DNA from: Chloroflexota bacterium
Lineage (GTDB): Bacteria; Chloroflexota; Chloroflexia; JAMDCE01
Assembly: GCA_023489135.1 (NCBI GenBank)
Contig: JAMDCE010000145.1
Coordinates: 1 to 6,130 of the forward strand
Direction: 5' to 3'
DNA: 6,130 nucleotides
Below are positions 1-5,969 of this stretch, one piece after another (position 1 is the stretch's first letter; every line of letters starts with the position of its first letter). The notes beneath the pieces are model-generated. The model worked only from the letters and a program-made list of their open reading frames with translations. It did not search any database and had not been told where the DNA came from. The position numbers and the translations under genes were made by a program.

Positions 1-182
1 GGGAATCACCCCCACAATCTCCTGGGGATCGCGATCAGTGCCGGCCAGCATCTTCTGAACGGCGGACTCGGTGGGCGGGACAATGGGCAGCCCATCTCCC
101 CATCCTCTGGCCTCGAAGAGCCGCGAACGGCTTCAAAGGAATCGACGACGCGGACCTTCTCGGACCGCAGTTCCACGGACAC
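1..182 (-). pseudogene. UGSC-associated partner protein, N-terminal fragment with frameshift; runs off the left edge
   Basis: Read right to left, a GTG at 182-180 (second GTG at 176-174) opens a frame beginning VSVELRSEKVRVVDSFEAVR. The next bases give no sensible protein in that frame, but after skipping to the next frame from base 120 the translation becomes LFEARGWGDGLPIVPPTE and then SAVQKMLAGTDRDPQEIVGV to the window edge. The GW-x-DGLP-x-VPPT motif followed by RDP belongs, from memory, to a family of about 350 residues encoded beside UGSC selenoprotein genes; its reaction is not known to me. One base seems to be missing at about 118-124. The second frame has its own stop (TGA) just upstream of the junction and no start codon before the motif, so both frames are needed. 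An AAGGGGGGG run starting at the UGSC stop can serve as ribosome-binding site, so the two genes are probably co-translated. A real disruption and an assembly indel cannot be told apart here. Confidence 0.7.
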
Positions 183-190
183 GCCCCCCC

Positions 191-793
191 TTAGGCGAAG
201 AGCGTTTTCGCCCTAATCGTCTTATCTGCCTCCAGATACTTCCCCCGGTATCCCTCGACTAACTTCCCGGCGGAGATGGTGAGAGAGCGCACGACCTCGT
301 CGAAAGCCTCCTCGGCAATCGCGCGAACCTCCACTTCCGGAAGAAGGCCCACCGGATGAGGAACGCGGACGATGGGAAGGCCGGGCATTCCCATCGCCGT
401 CGCCTCCATCTGTCCTAGTCCGGTGAACTCGCTACTGCAAATTGTGGCCGTGGCGAGGCCAAGCTTCTCCAATCCAACGCTGTCGTGGATACTCCACGAT
501 GTGCAGGACCCTCAATCTCCGAAGGCGTTCACCACTCCCCGAGCCTGCCGGGCCAATTCCTCAAGAACCCTGGGGCCGGCGTCGCTGGTGGGGTACCGCT
601 TCTGTCGACGGATAACGCTGATGCCAGGATAGGTCTCGGCAAAGAGTTCTTCGATCCGGGAGAGGAAAGCGCTAGCGTTGGGCTTGCGGTTATCGAGAAG
701 ACCGATGACTGCTCCGTCCAATGCGTCGAGTCTTGAGGCCATTGGAAGCTCCCTAGACTCGATCTCTCCGGTAGGATCCAGAATCTCAATCAT
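191..793 (-). CDS. UGSC-family selenoprotein, Sec at residue 94 (UGA recoded)
   Basis: Starting at ATG 793-791, the frame reads 93 residues to GVVNAFGD, meets TGA at 514-512, and continues without another stop for 106 residues to TAA at 193-191. Across the TGA the protein reads GDUGSCTSWSIHD, the hallmark that names the UGSC family of (seleno)proteins. The N-terminus (MIEILDPTGE), the segment IGLLDNRKPNASAFL and the C-terminal LPIVRVPHPVGLLPEVEVRA also fit that family. Length with Sec is 200 residues, all one domain; no signal peptide or membrane segment is visible, so it should be cytosolic. Sec94 and Cys97 form a U-x-x-C redox-type motif. The family's reaction is not established as far as I know. 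An AAGGAGGTG ribosome-binding site lies 4 nt upstream of the ATG. A bacterial SECIS hairpin follows the UGA. The gene is last but one in the minus-strand array, about 150 nt after the binding-protein remnant, with the partner gene 8 nt downstream. If Sec is not made in the host, it would be a 93-residue truncated product. Confidence 0.9.
483..514 (-). promoter_or_regulatory. bacterial SECIS element directing Sec insertion at UGA 514-512
   Basis: On the minus strand the UGA is followed by 12 nt, then a perfect 6-bp stem UCGUGG/CCACGA (499-494 with 488-483) closing the 5-nt loop AGUAU. UGA to loop is 18 nt, and the loop carries G then U at positions 2-3. These are the features of the bSECIS consensus (short stem-loop 16-37 nt after the UGA, G in the first two loop positions). 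From memory, the E. coli fdhF element has the same spacing and a 5-nt GGUCU loop. SelB would bind this hairpin to deliver Sec-tRNA. Confidence 0.85.
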
Positions 794-797
794 CCGG

Positions 798-806
798 CAC
801 CTCCTT
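798..806 (-). promoter_or_regulatory. strong ribosome-binding site of the UGSC selenoprotein
   Basis: The minus strand reads AAGGAGGTG followed by 4 nt (CCGG) and the ATG at 793. This near-perfect anti-SD match fixes the start of the selenoprotein and argues that the gene is actively translated rather than a fossil. Confidence 0.8.
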
Positions 807-846
807 CTTCGCCCCGGTCCCGTTTGAGAGGAGCCTCTCCCTTAGC

Positions 847-873
847 CTCCCGCCAGCCCCAAGCCAGCGGGAG
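847..873 (-). other. intercistronic hairpin between binding-protein remnant and selenoprotein gene
   Basis: In minus-strand RNA CUCCCGCUGGC (873-863) pairs with GCUGGCGGGAG (857-847) around a 5-nt UUGGG loop: 11 pairs, two of them G-U. The plus-strand version has mismatches in their place, so the structure favours the direction of the operon. No U-run follows, so it is not a classical intrinsic terminator. It could stabilise or partly attenuate the message. The rest of the 794-944 spacer shows no gene; the 67-codon minus-strand frame over it has no family resemblance. Confidence 0.45.
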
Positions 874-944
874 ACTCAACCTATTGAACTCCCGGTGCTG
901 ACCAACCTGCCCGCAGTCCGCCTTGGCACCGAGCGCACGGGCGT

Positions 945-1880
945 CTAGCTGTACTGGGTGAGGGTGGGATAGTACTTCTTCACAGTCTTCCACGCCGCGA
1001 TTTGGTCAGCCCTACCTAATCGCTCCGTCACATCTTCCCAGCCCTTGGCAACCTGAGCCATCGCATCTTCTGCGGTTTTTCCGCCAGTGAAGGCCTCCTG
1101 GACGGCCACGTCCAGCACCTGAGTGTACTCACCCGACCCACGGAGAAAGATGTCAGGCAAGGCTATTGCGAAGTTAGCCTTCTGAATCGGCAAGAAATCG
1201 GCCCCGTAGGCCTTCTGCACCCGTGGATCGATGAAGTCGTGCAGGCGGAAAGGATCGACGACGCCGGGTTTCTCGAGGACACCCGGGCTAATCTCCGGGC
1301 TGGTTATCCATTGCGCGAACAGGTAAGCTAGTTCAGGATTCTTGCTGTAACTCCAACCCATAAAATTGTGCCCGTAGGAGTAGATACTGCGTCGGATCAA
1401 AGTCCCATCAACCATTGTCCCTGGGCAAAGGGTATAACCCACCTTTCCCACGATACTGGAAGTTGATTTGTCGGCGGCAAACTTTGTCAGCGACGGCCAG
1501 GCGATCATCGAGAAGGAGACGCCGTTCGTAAAGGAGGAGTAGGAGCCCGCCCAGTCCCAACTGAGGGCATCCGGGTGCTGCGTGGGCTTGAAGGAGGCAT
1601 AGAGCTTGGTCGCCGCGATCCCTTCCGGGGAGTTGACCAAGGGATGCATTTCGTCGTCAAAATAGTAGGCGTTGGGGTTAGCCAAAGAGCCATAGTACAT
1701 CTCCCACCACCAGTAACCCCAGTTCCTCGCCCGGCAGTCGGCTGTCCCGTACATGTTCTTATCGGGCCTGGTGAACCACTCACAGACATCCCGGTAGTGC
1801 GCCCAGGTGTCCATGGACATCTCGTAGCCGTACTTCGCCTTGAAGCCTTCCTTCTCCTTGGGATTGGCCTGCCCCCCAAA
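945..1880 (-). pseudogene. extracellular sugar-binding protein of an ABC importer, C-terminal remnant (N-lobe and signal peptide missing)
   Basis: The frame ends at TAG 947-945 after YYPTLTQYS. It is open back past the first ATG (1820) to about 1880, where FGGQANPKEKEGFKAKYGYE is read in frame. That stretch, then TWAHYRDVCEWFTRPDKNMYGTA, is typical of the middle of family-1 carbohydrate-binding lipoproteins (periplasmic or lipid-anchored binding subunit partnering MalF/MalG permeases). Further on lie WWWEMYYG, GWSYSKNPELAYLFAQWITS (the usual segment before the last hinge) and a final helical stretch VAKGWEDVTERLGR. Such proteins usually have about 430-450 residues with a signal peptide; only about 312 codons remain here and nothing N-terminal is present. 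The frame runs into a TAG at 1913-1911 inside IS-like sequence. The loss coincides with the IS3 remnant, so an IS-linked deletion is the simplest cause. The product from ATG 1820 would be cytosolic and unable to bind substrate normally. No ribosome-binding site supports ATG 1820 as an authentic start. Confidence 0.85.
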
Positions 1881-1932
1881 AACGAGTCCAAGTAAAATGT
1901 TAGACTTGGGCTAAGAGAAAGGGGGCTTTCTT

Positions 1933-2211
1933 ATGGGTAGGCGAGCGTTCACTGCAGAGCAGATTATCGGCAAGTTGCGGGAGGCTGAAGTACTTCTCAG
2001 CCAGGGGGCGAGGGTCGGCGAGGCCAGCAAGAAGATTGGCATCACGGATCAGACCCACTACCGCTGGCGGAGGGAGTGCGGCGGCCTGCATGTTGAGCAG
2101 GCGAGGCGGCTCAAGGAGTTGGAGAAAGAGAACAGCCAACTGAGGAAGCTGGTGGCTGATCTCTCCCTGGACAAAGCCATCCTGAAGGAGGCGGCCAGGG
2201 GAAACTTCTAA
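1933..2211 (+). CDS. IS3-family transposase OrfA (helix-turn-helix protein)
   Basis: This 92-residue protein begins MGRRAFTAEQIIGKLREAEV, the standard opening of IS3-family OrfA. A helix-turn-helix spans roughly residues 10-55 (SQGARVGEASKKIG, then ITDQTHYRWRRECGGL) and binds the IS ends. Residues 58-88 form a leucine-zipper coiled coil (LKELEKENSQLRKL, LDKAILKEA) used for oligomerisation. It ends GNF at a TAA (2209-2211), the usual end for this subgroup, where a frameshift would normally lead into OrfB. The purine-rich AGAAAGGGGG about 8 nt before ATG 1933 can act as ribosome-binding site. The reading frame is intact, but its partner OrfB is broken, so at most it could act as a DNA-binding protein on related IS copies. 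Confidence 0.9.
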   Translation: MGRRAFTAEQIIGKLREAEVLLSQGARVGEASKKIGITDQTHYRWRRECGGLHVEQARRLKELEKENSQLRKLVADLSLDKAILKEAARGNF

Positions 2212-2467
2212 GCCCGTCGAAGAGACGCAGCTTGGTTGACCGATAGGCTCGGTGTCTCAGAAAGGCGGGCGTGTCGGGTACTTGGACAGGCAAGAGCTAC
2301 TCAACGGCGCAGTCCCTCGATCAGTGGAGAAGAAGAGCGGCTGATCGCTCGAGTGGTTGAGCTGGCGGTCAAGTATCGGCGATATGGGTATCGGAGGATA
2401 ACGGCGTTGCTGAGGCAGGAAGGCTGAGAGGTCAACCACAAAAGGGTAGAGAGGATTTGGAGGCGCT
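2212..2467 (+). pseudogene. IS3-family transposase OrfB, truncated and broken N-terminal piece
   Basis: Directly after the OrfA stop, the same frame reads LTDRLGVSERRACRVLGQAR, the HTH_21-type start of IS3 OrfB, and then VVELAVKYRRYGYRRITALL and VNHKRVERIWRR. Three defects are visible. First, the OrfB start expected in the other frame (LSPSKRRSLVDR) stops at about 2240 and must shift to continue. Second, TGA at 2425-2427 stands where relatives have Trp (REGWRVNHKRV). Third, the gene ends at about 2466, before the DDE catalytic core. No catalytic residue is present, so it cannot be a working transposase. Confidence 0.85.
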
Positions 2468-2484
2468 TTCTCGTTTATTATCCG

Positions 2485-4416
2485 CTAGCGCTCCTCGGCG
2501 ACCTTCAGTGCCTTCATAGTCTGCATGGCTGCCATTGAGATGAAGACCAAAACTATAAGCGCTCCCGCGGCGATGTAGGAGAATCGGGAGGACCGGTAGC
2601 CAACTTCGTAGAAATACGTCGCTATGGTCTCGGTCTGATTCCCCGGACCACCGCGAGTCATCACGTAGACTATGTCGAAGATTTTCATTGCTTCCACGCC
2701 ACAGATGCTGACAGCGACGATAATCAAGGGCTTAAGCACCGGCAGACTTACGTACCGGAAGAGTTGCCAGGCTGATGATCCCAGAATCAGCGCGGCGTTC
2801 TCGATTTCACGTGGTATTGCCACAAGCCCAGCGAGAAAGATCATAAACATCAGAGGGGTCCACTGATAAGCGTCGGCCAAAATGATCGGAATGATGGCCA
2901 AATTCGGGTTATTAAGCCAGCGTATCGAGACATTCTGCTGTAGGATAATACTGAGCACGCCGTTGACTGGCCCTGCTGGGACGAACAGCATGTAGAAAGT
3001 GAAACCAATGACTAAAGGGATCACCATCATCGGGACCAGGATTATTGAAGTAAGAATCCTCTTGCCCGCGAACCTGTCGACAAAAAGTAAGGCCAGGCCA
3101 AGCCCGATGGAACTTTCCAAGATCAACGCGGCGACCACGATTAGGACCGTCCGGCCAACCGCCGCCAGGAAACGACCTTCGAGCAGGATCGTCTGGTAGT
3201 TCGCCAGCCCAATCCAGGTGCCCTCCGACCAGTTTCCCATAATGTTAGCCTGCCAGTTGGTGAAGCTAAGATACAGTTCGAATAATAGCGGGAAGACCAC
3301 GACCATCAGCAGCAGACCCCCCAGCCGTAGAAGGAACAAGACGGCTAGGTGCTTCGGTTTGTCGAATTGACTTAGAAAGCGAGCGAACAGCCCTTCTTGC
3401 TTCTTGATCCTTCTAGGGAAAAATTCTCTCTTCAGATTCTCACTAATCACCGCCGAGTCCCTCCAGAAAGACTTATCTCCGATTTGTCTTCTTGGCCTGC
3501 CGATGCTTGAGCCAGACCTTTCGTCGTGCGAGTCCGCCTCTGGCGCTTTGATGATGCCAAAGGTGAGCCCCCGGACAAGATACTTCTGGATGGCCAGGCC
3601 CAGGACGACCGGTAGGATTAGGGCGATAAGCGCACCGGCTGACTCGGGACCGAAGAGGTTGCCTGTTTTCACGGCGTAGTTGTAGATCTGAAAACCAGCC
3701 GTTATGGAGTTCCGATCGGTCAGAGTGAGGGCTAAGAAGAACTCCGTCCAGTTCAAGATGAAAATGAAGAAGCCAGTGACGGCAAATCCCCGGGCGATCA
3801 GGGGCACGACGATCTTGATAAAGGCCGAGAAATTGGAGCAGCCATCGCTGATAGCCGCCTCCTCCAACTCGCGAGGCACATCGTCGATAAAGCTTTTCAT
3901 CAGCCAGACGGCGTAGGGAACGGTGTAAGCCGTGTAGGTGAGGATGACCGAGAAGTGAGAACCTTGCACCTTCGCAGTCGTGAAGAGGACCAGGAGCGGA
4001 ATGCTCAGCACTACAGGAGGCAGAAATCGCACGCCAAGAAGGGACACCAAAACCGACCGGCCACGAGCCAGGTACCGAGAGACGGAATAAGCGGCTGGAG
4101 TGCCAACAGCAAGGGCTAATATAGTGGCCCCACCGCTAATGACGAAGCTGTTCAGGATAGACGGAAGCATCGAAGGGAAGCTCACCGCTCCTTCAGGAAA
4201 GGGTTCAGAGAAGGTTCTTGGCAGTAACCCCAGGACAATCTTGTAGCTGTCCAGGTTGGGGCGGGCCGAGATCCACGTGGCCGGCACAGTGATCCACTCC
4301 GTTTCCAACTTGACGGACGTTGAGACAATCCAGAAAAGGGGAAACAAAACTGCCGCGGCGTAGAAGACGAGGACAGTGTACCGGAAAACGTTGAACGCCG
4401 GACCGCGTCGCATCAT
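2485..4416 (-). CDS. MalG-MalF continuous frame: two ABC sugar permease subunits in one 643-residue ORF
   Basis: Residues 1 to about 292 are a complete MalG-type permease: TM1 near residues 13-33, a long outside loop, TM pairs from about 88, and the EAA signature loop EEAAISDGCSNFSAFIKIVVPLI at 185-207 that docks the ATPase. A hydrophilic linker (about 293-345) follows, then a MalF-type permease: first TM around 356-380, the FTNW and GLANYQ segments typical of MalF, EAA loop ENAALILGSSAWQLFRYVSLP at 539-559, the VMTRGGPGNQT segment at 585-595, and a last TM at 612-630. Both halves belong to the carbohydrate-uptake (CUT1-like) membrane channel; both N-termini would face the cytoplasm, so the fused topology is feasible. 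Either a true fusion or two genes with a lost stop is possible, since a strong internal start exists at 3450. The first half is a diverged duplicate of the permease at 4581-5459. ATG 4416 is chosen because MMRRGPAFNVFRY aligns with MIQRGVRFNVFRY of that copy; its SD (GAGAGAG) is weak. No ATPase gene is in view. Confidence 0.85.
   Translation of the reverse strand: MMRRGPAFNVFRYTVLVFYAAAVLFPLFWIVSTSVKLETEWITVPATWISARPNLDSYKIVLGLLPRTFSEPFPEGAVSFPSMLPSILNSFVISGGATILALAVGTPAAYSVSRYLARGRSVLVSLLGVRFLPPVVLSIPLLVLFTTAKVQGSHFSVILTYTAYTVPYAVWLMKSFIDDVPRELEEAAISDGCSNFSAFIKIVVPLIARGFAVTGFFIFILNWTEFFLALTLTDRNSITAGFQIYNYAVKTGNLFGPESAGALIALILPVVLGLAIQKYLVRGLTFGIIKAPEADSHDERSGSSIGRPRRQIGDKSFWRDSAVISENLKREFFPRRIKKQEGLFARFLSQFDKPKHLAVLFLLRLGGLLLMVVVFPLLFELYLSFTNWQANIMGNWSEGTWIGLANYQTILLEGRFLAAVGRTVLIVVAALILESSIGLGLALLFVDRFAGKRILTSIILVPMMVIPLVIGFTFYMLFVPAGPVNGVLSIILQQNVSIRWLNNPNLAIIPIILADAYQWTPLMFMIFLAGLVAIPREIENAALILGSSAWQLFRYVSLPVLKPLIIVAVSICGVEAMKIFDIVYVMTRGGPGNQTETIATYFYEVGYRSSRFSYIAAGALIVLVFISMAAMQTMKALKVAEER
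3448..3466 (-). promoter_or_regulatory. internal ribosome-binding site and GTG start for the MalF half
   Basis: Inside the long permease frame the minus strand reads CTGGAGGGA (3466-3458), 7 nt, then GTG (3450-3448), codon 323, in frame. The upstream permease gene has the identical CTGGAGGGA and an identical 7-nt spacer before its ATG (5459). Translation from this GTG gives a 321-residue protein, the normal size of a free MalF subunit, beginning VISENLKREFF and containing the whole MalF domain. I infer that MalF can be made separately, whether or not the fusion is also made. Confidence 0.7.
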
Positions 4417-4580
4417 TCGTCTCTCTCAACAGCTACTGGGAACCGTTGTGCGCGACTCCCGCCGTCTGGCGTGCACCTTTTTTAAGATGTCGCGGAAGCG
4501 GCGAAGCAGAAATGATTGTAAGCGGGTTTCTCCAAATCCGGCTAAGTTGGAGGTCTCGCCGAGATAATAGTCCTCTTAGC
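4417..4580 (-). other. spacer between the two permease genes
   Basis: This 164-nt stretch has no convincing gene, terminator or promoter. A TACAAT hexamer lies on the minus strand within the TTACAATC context but no -35 partner sits at proper distance. The last 40 nt before ATG 4416 resemble the leader of the upstream permease (GCTG, GAG and ACGA blocks in the same order, and ACGGTT further up), so the duplicated unit probably includes the leader. Confidence 0.4.
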
Positions 4581-5459
4581 TTACCCCCTGATCGCCCCGA
4601 AGGTGAGCCCTCGGACCAGATACTTCTGGATGGCGAGGCCCAGGACGATCGGTATGATCAGAGCAAGAAGCGCGCCGGCTGATTGGGGACCATAAAGCAT
4701 CCCCTGTTTCTCGGCATAGGCGTAGATCTGATAACCTACGGTGATGGAGTGCTGATTGGTCAGGGTCAAGGCTATGAAGAACTCGGTCCAATCGAGGATA
4801 AATATAAAGAGGCCCGTGACGGCGAGCCCACCGGCGATCAGAGGCAAGACCATCTTAACGAAAGCAGAGAAGTTGGAACAGCCGTCAATGACCGCCGCTT
4901 CCTCCAGGCTGCGGGGCACATCGTCAATGAAGCTTCTCATCAGCCAAACCGCATAGGGCACCGTGTAAGCCGTATAGGCCAGCATCACCGAGAGATGTGA
5001 ACCATAGATTTGCAAAGTCTTAAAAATGACGAGGAAGGGAACGAGCACCACCACCGGAGGCAGGAAGCGGACGCCAAGGAGTGACAGAAAAAGAGATGTG
5101 CCGCCGGTGTTGTGACGGGAGATGGAGTAGGCGGCCAGGGTGCCCACGGCCAGGGCCAGTATGGTGGCGCCACCGGAGATGATTAGGCTATTCAAAAGAG
5201 AGGGAAGGATCGAGGGGAAGGTCTCGCCTCCCTGAGGATTATTGGGCCCGTAGAAGATCTTCTCGGTCATTCCTAACACGATCTGGAAGCTCTCTAAATT
5301 TGGGTGAGCTGAGATCCAGGTGGCCGGGTTAGTGATCCACTCCATTGGCTTCTTTATGGAGGTGGAAGCAAGCCAGAAGATGGGAAAGAGGACAATGGAG
5401 GCGTAAATAGTGAGGACGAAGTACCGGAAAACGTTGAATCGAACACCACGTTGAATCAT
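4581..5459 (-). CDS. MalG-type ABC sugar permease
   Basis: This 292-residue integral membrane protein is one half of the channel of a carbohydrate-type ABC importer. It starts MIQRGVRFNVFRYFVLTIYA, with TM1 at about 12-32. Then come TM segments in LLNSLIISGGATILALAVGT, the VRFLPPVVVLVPFLVIF helix, and a cytoplasmic EAA loop LEEAAVIDGCSNFSAFVKMV (ending LPLI) that contacts the ATPase. It ends IQKYLVRGLTFGAIRG, as MalG proteins do. The start at 5459 is preferred over the longer open frame back to 5774, because the extension overlaps the regulator gene, is rich in Arg/Pro/Gly and lacks family resemblance, while CTGGAGGGA lies 7 nt before this ATG. It is strongly similar through its length to residues 1-290 of the next permease, so it arose by tandem duplication. 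Two MalG versions next to one MalF suggest either alternative channels or one redundant copy. Confidence 0.92.
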   Translation of the reverse strand: MIQRGVRFNVFRYFVLTIYASIVLFPIFWLASTSIKKPMEWITNPATWISAHPNLESFQIVLGMTEKIFYGPNNPQGGETFPSILPSLLNSLIISGGATILALAVGTLAAYSISRHNTGGTSLFLSLLGVRFLPPVVVLVPFLVIFKTLQIYGSHLSVMLAYTAYTVPYAVWLMRSFIDDVPRSLEEAAVIDGCSNFSAFVKMVLPLIAGGLAVTGLFIFILDWTEFFIALTLTNQHSITVGYQIYAYAEKQGMLYGPQSAGALLALIIPIVLGLAIQKYLVRGLTFGAIRG

Positions 5460-5466
5460 CGTCGTT

Positions 5467-5475
5467 TCCCTCCAG
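5467..5475 (-). promoter_or_regulatory. ribosome-binding site that fixes the permease start at 5459
   Basis: The minus strand reads CTGGAGGGA, 7 nt, ATG. The same 9-mer with the same spacing is found before the internal GTG at 3450. It decides against the 105-codon longer open frame that overlaps the regulator gene. Confidence 0.75.
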
Positions 5476-5503
5476 CGACTAACCGCAGAAACCGTTTCCA
5501 GGC

Positions 5504-5521
5504 AACGGCATCGAGGCCGTT
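5504..5521 (-). other. hairpin in the regulator-permease spacer
   Basis: AACGGC and GCCGTT form a perfect 6-bp stem around a 6-nt loop in the 131-nt spacer between the regulator stop (5591) and the permease start (5459). No T-run follows, so termination is unlikely; processing or message stability would fit. The remainder of the spacer holds nothing recognisable. Confidence 0.35.
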
Positions 5522-5590
5522 CTGCTCCCTCCCGCGTCGCTGCCGGAGGTTCCGTGCTCGGAAGACAGGGAGAATCTTTCGCCTTAAGAG

Positions 5591-5947
5591 TTAGCTCTGC
5601 TCCTGCTCCTCCCGAGGCAAGCCGTAGCGAGTGCATTCGTAGATGCCCTGCGCTACGTCGGCTAGTAACTCCTCGGCCAGCCCCAGGAGCGCGCCCACCC
5701 GCGGGTCGCTCAATTGGTAGGTCACGTACCGCCCCTGCTGTTCCGACAGAACTAGGCCGCACTCCCGCAGACATCCCAGGTGGTTGGAGACATTCGACTG
5801 ACCGAGACCTGTCGCCACCACGATTTCGCCAGCGGTAAGAGGGCTATCGCGCAGGGCTTCGAGGATGGAGAGACGCGATGGATCCGAAAAGCCGCGAAAG
5901 AGCTTGGCTTTCAGGCGAGTGGCTTGAGCGTTAGCGCTTATCAACAA
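5591..5947 (-). CDS. ArsR/SmtB-family repressor, CmtR-like thiolate metal sensor
   Basis: This 118-residue protein is a winged-helix repressor: FRGFSDPSRLSILEALRD (helices 1-2 of the fold), GEIVVATGLGQSNVSNHLGC as the helix-turn-helix, then the wing EQQGRYVTYQL and a C-terminal dimer helix. It carries Cys59 and Cys63 in SNVSNHLGCLRECGLV and Cys105 in IYECTRY. From memory, Mycobacterium CmtR senses Cd(II)/Pb(II) through Cys57, Cys61 and Cys102 at the equivalent places (SNVSNHLSCLRGCGLV), so the same site geometry is likely; the real inducer could be another soft metal or a thiol-reactive compound. The start is TTG at 5947, immediately followed by a second TTG; GGAG (5958-5955) sits 7 nt upstream and an in-frame TAA blocks any longer version. 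It is the first gene of the minus-strand operon and its promoter is overlapped by an inverted repeat, which suggests autorepression together with control of the transporter and selenoprotein genes. Confidence 0.92.
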   Translation of the reverse strand: MLISANAQATRLKAKLFRGFSDPSRLSILEALRDSPLTAGEIVVATGLGQSNVSNHLGCLRECGLVLSEQQGRYVTYQLSDPRVGALLGLAEELLADVAQGIYECTRYGLPREEQEQS

Positions 5948-5969
5948 AGCGAGGCTCCATTAATTCAGG

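Larger units (their letters stand above)
1881..2467 (+). mobile_element. IS3-family insertion sequence remnant, right part deleted
   Basis: The segment contains an intact orfA and the first part of a damaged orfB of an IS3-family element, transcribed against the surrounding operon. The left boundary is uncertain: IS3-type ends start with TG and a candidate lies at 1898 (TGTTAGACTTGGGC), but binding-protein coding may end anywhere from 1880 to 1897. The right boundary is sharp in protein terms: orfB similarity stops after IWRR at about 2466, and the MalF stop codon lies 19 nt further on. With the right end gone, terminal inverted repeats and target duplication cannot be checked. The element cannot move by itself, having no DDE domain. 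Confidence 0.85.

Noticed and set aside
113..130. Programmed frameshift in the partner gene
   Set aside because: No slippery heptamer or stimulatory structure is visible at the junction; a missing base is the simpler explanation.
191..472. Separate 93-residue gene starting at TTG 472
   Set aside because: It has no ribosome-binding site and its sequence is the second half of the UGSC protein in the same frame as the first half.
790..993. 67-codon minus-strand frame over the spacer
   Set aside because: It overlaps the end of the binding-protein gene and the selenoprotein start, and the protein resembles no family; it is a chance frame.
1505..1891. 128-codon minus-strand frame overlapping the binding-protein remnant
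   Set aside because: Its Arg/Pro/Thr-rich composition is that of a shadow frame; the other frame shows clear binding-protein motifs.
2425..2427. In-frame TGA in the IS3 OrfB remnant as a second selenocysteine codon
   Set aside because: Relatives have Trp here, no SECIS-like hairpin follows, and the gene is otherwise broken; it is a nonsense mutation.
5460..5774. A 105-codon in-frame extension upstream of the first permease
   Set aside because: It overlaps the ArsR gene in another frame, has an Arg/Pro/Gly-rich composition without family resemblance, and the SD at 5467-5475 with ATG 5459 gives the normal MalG length.
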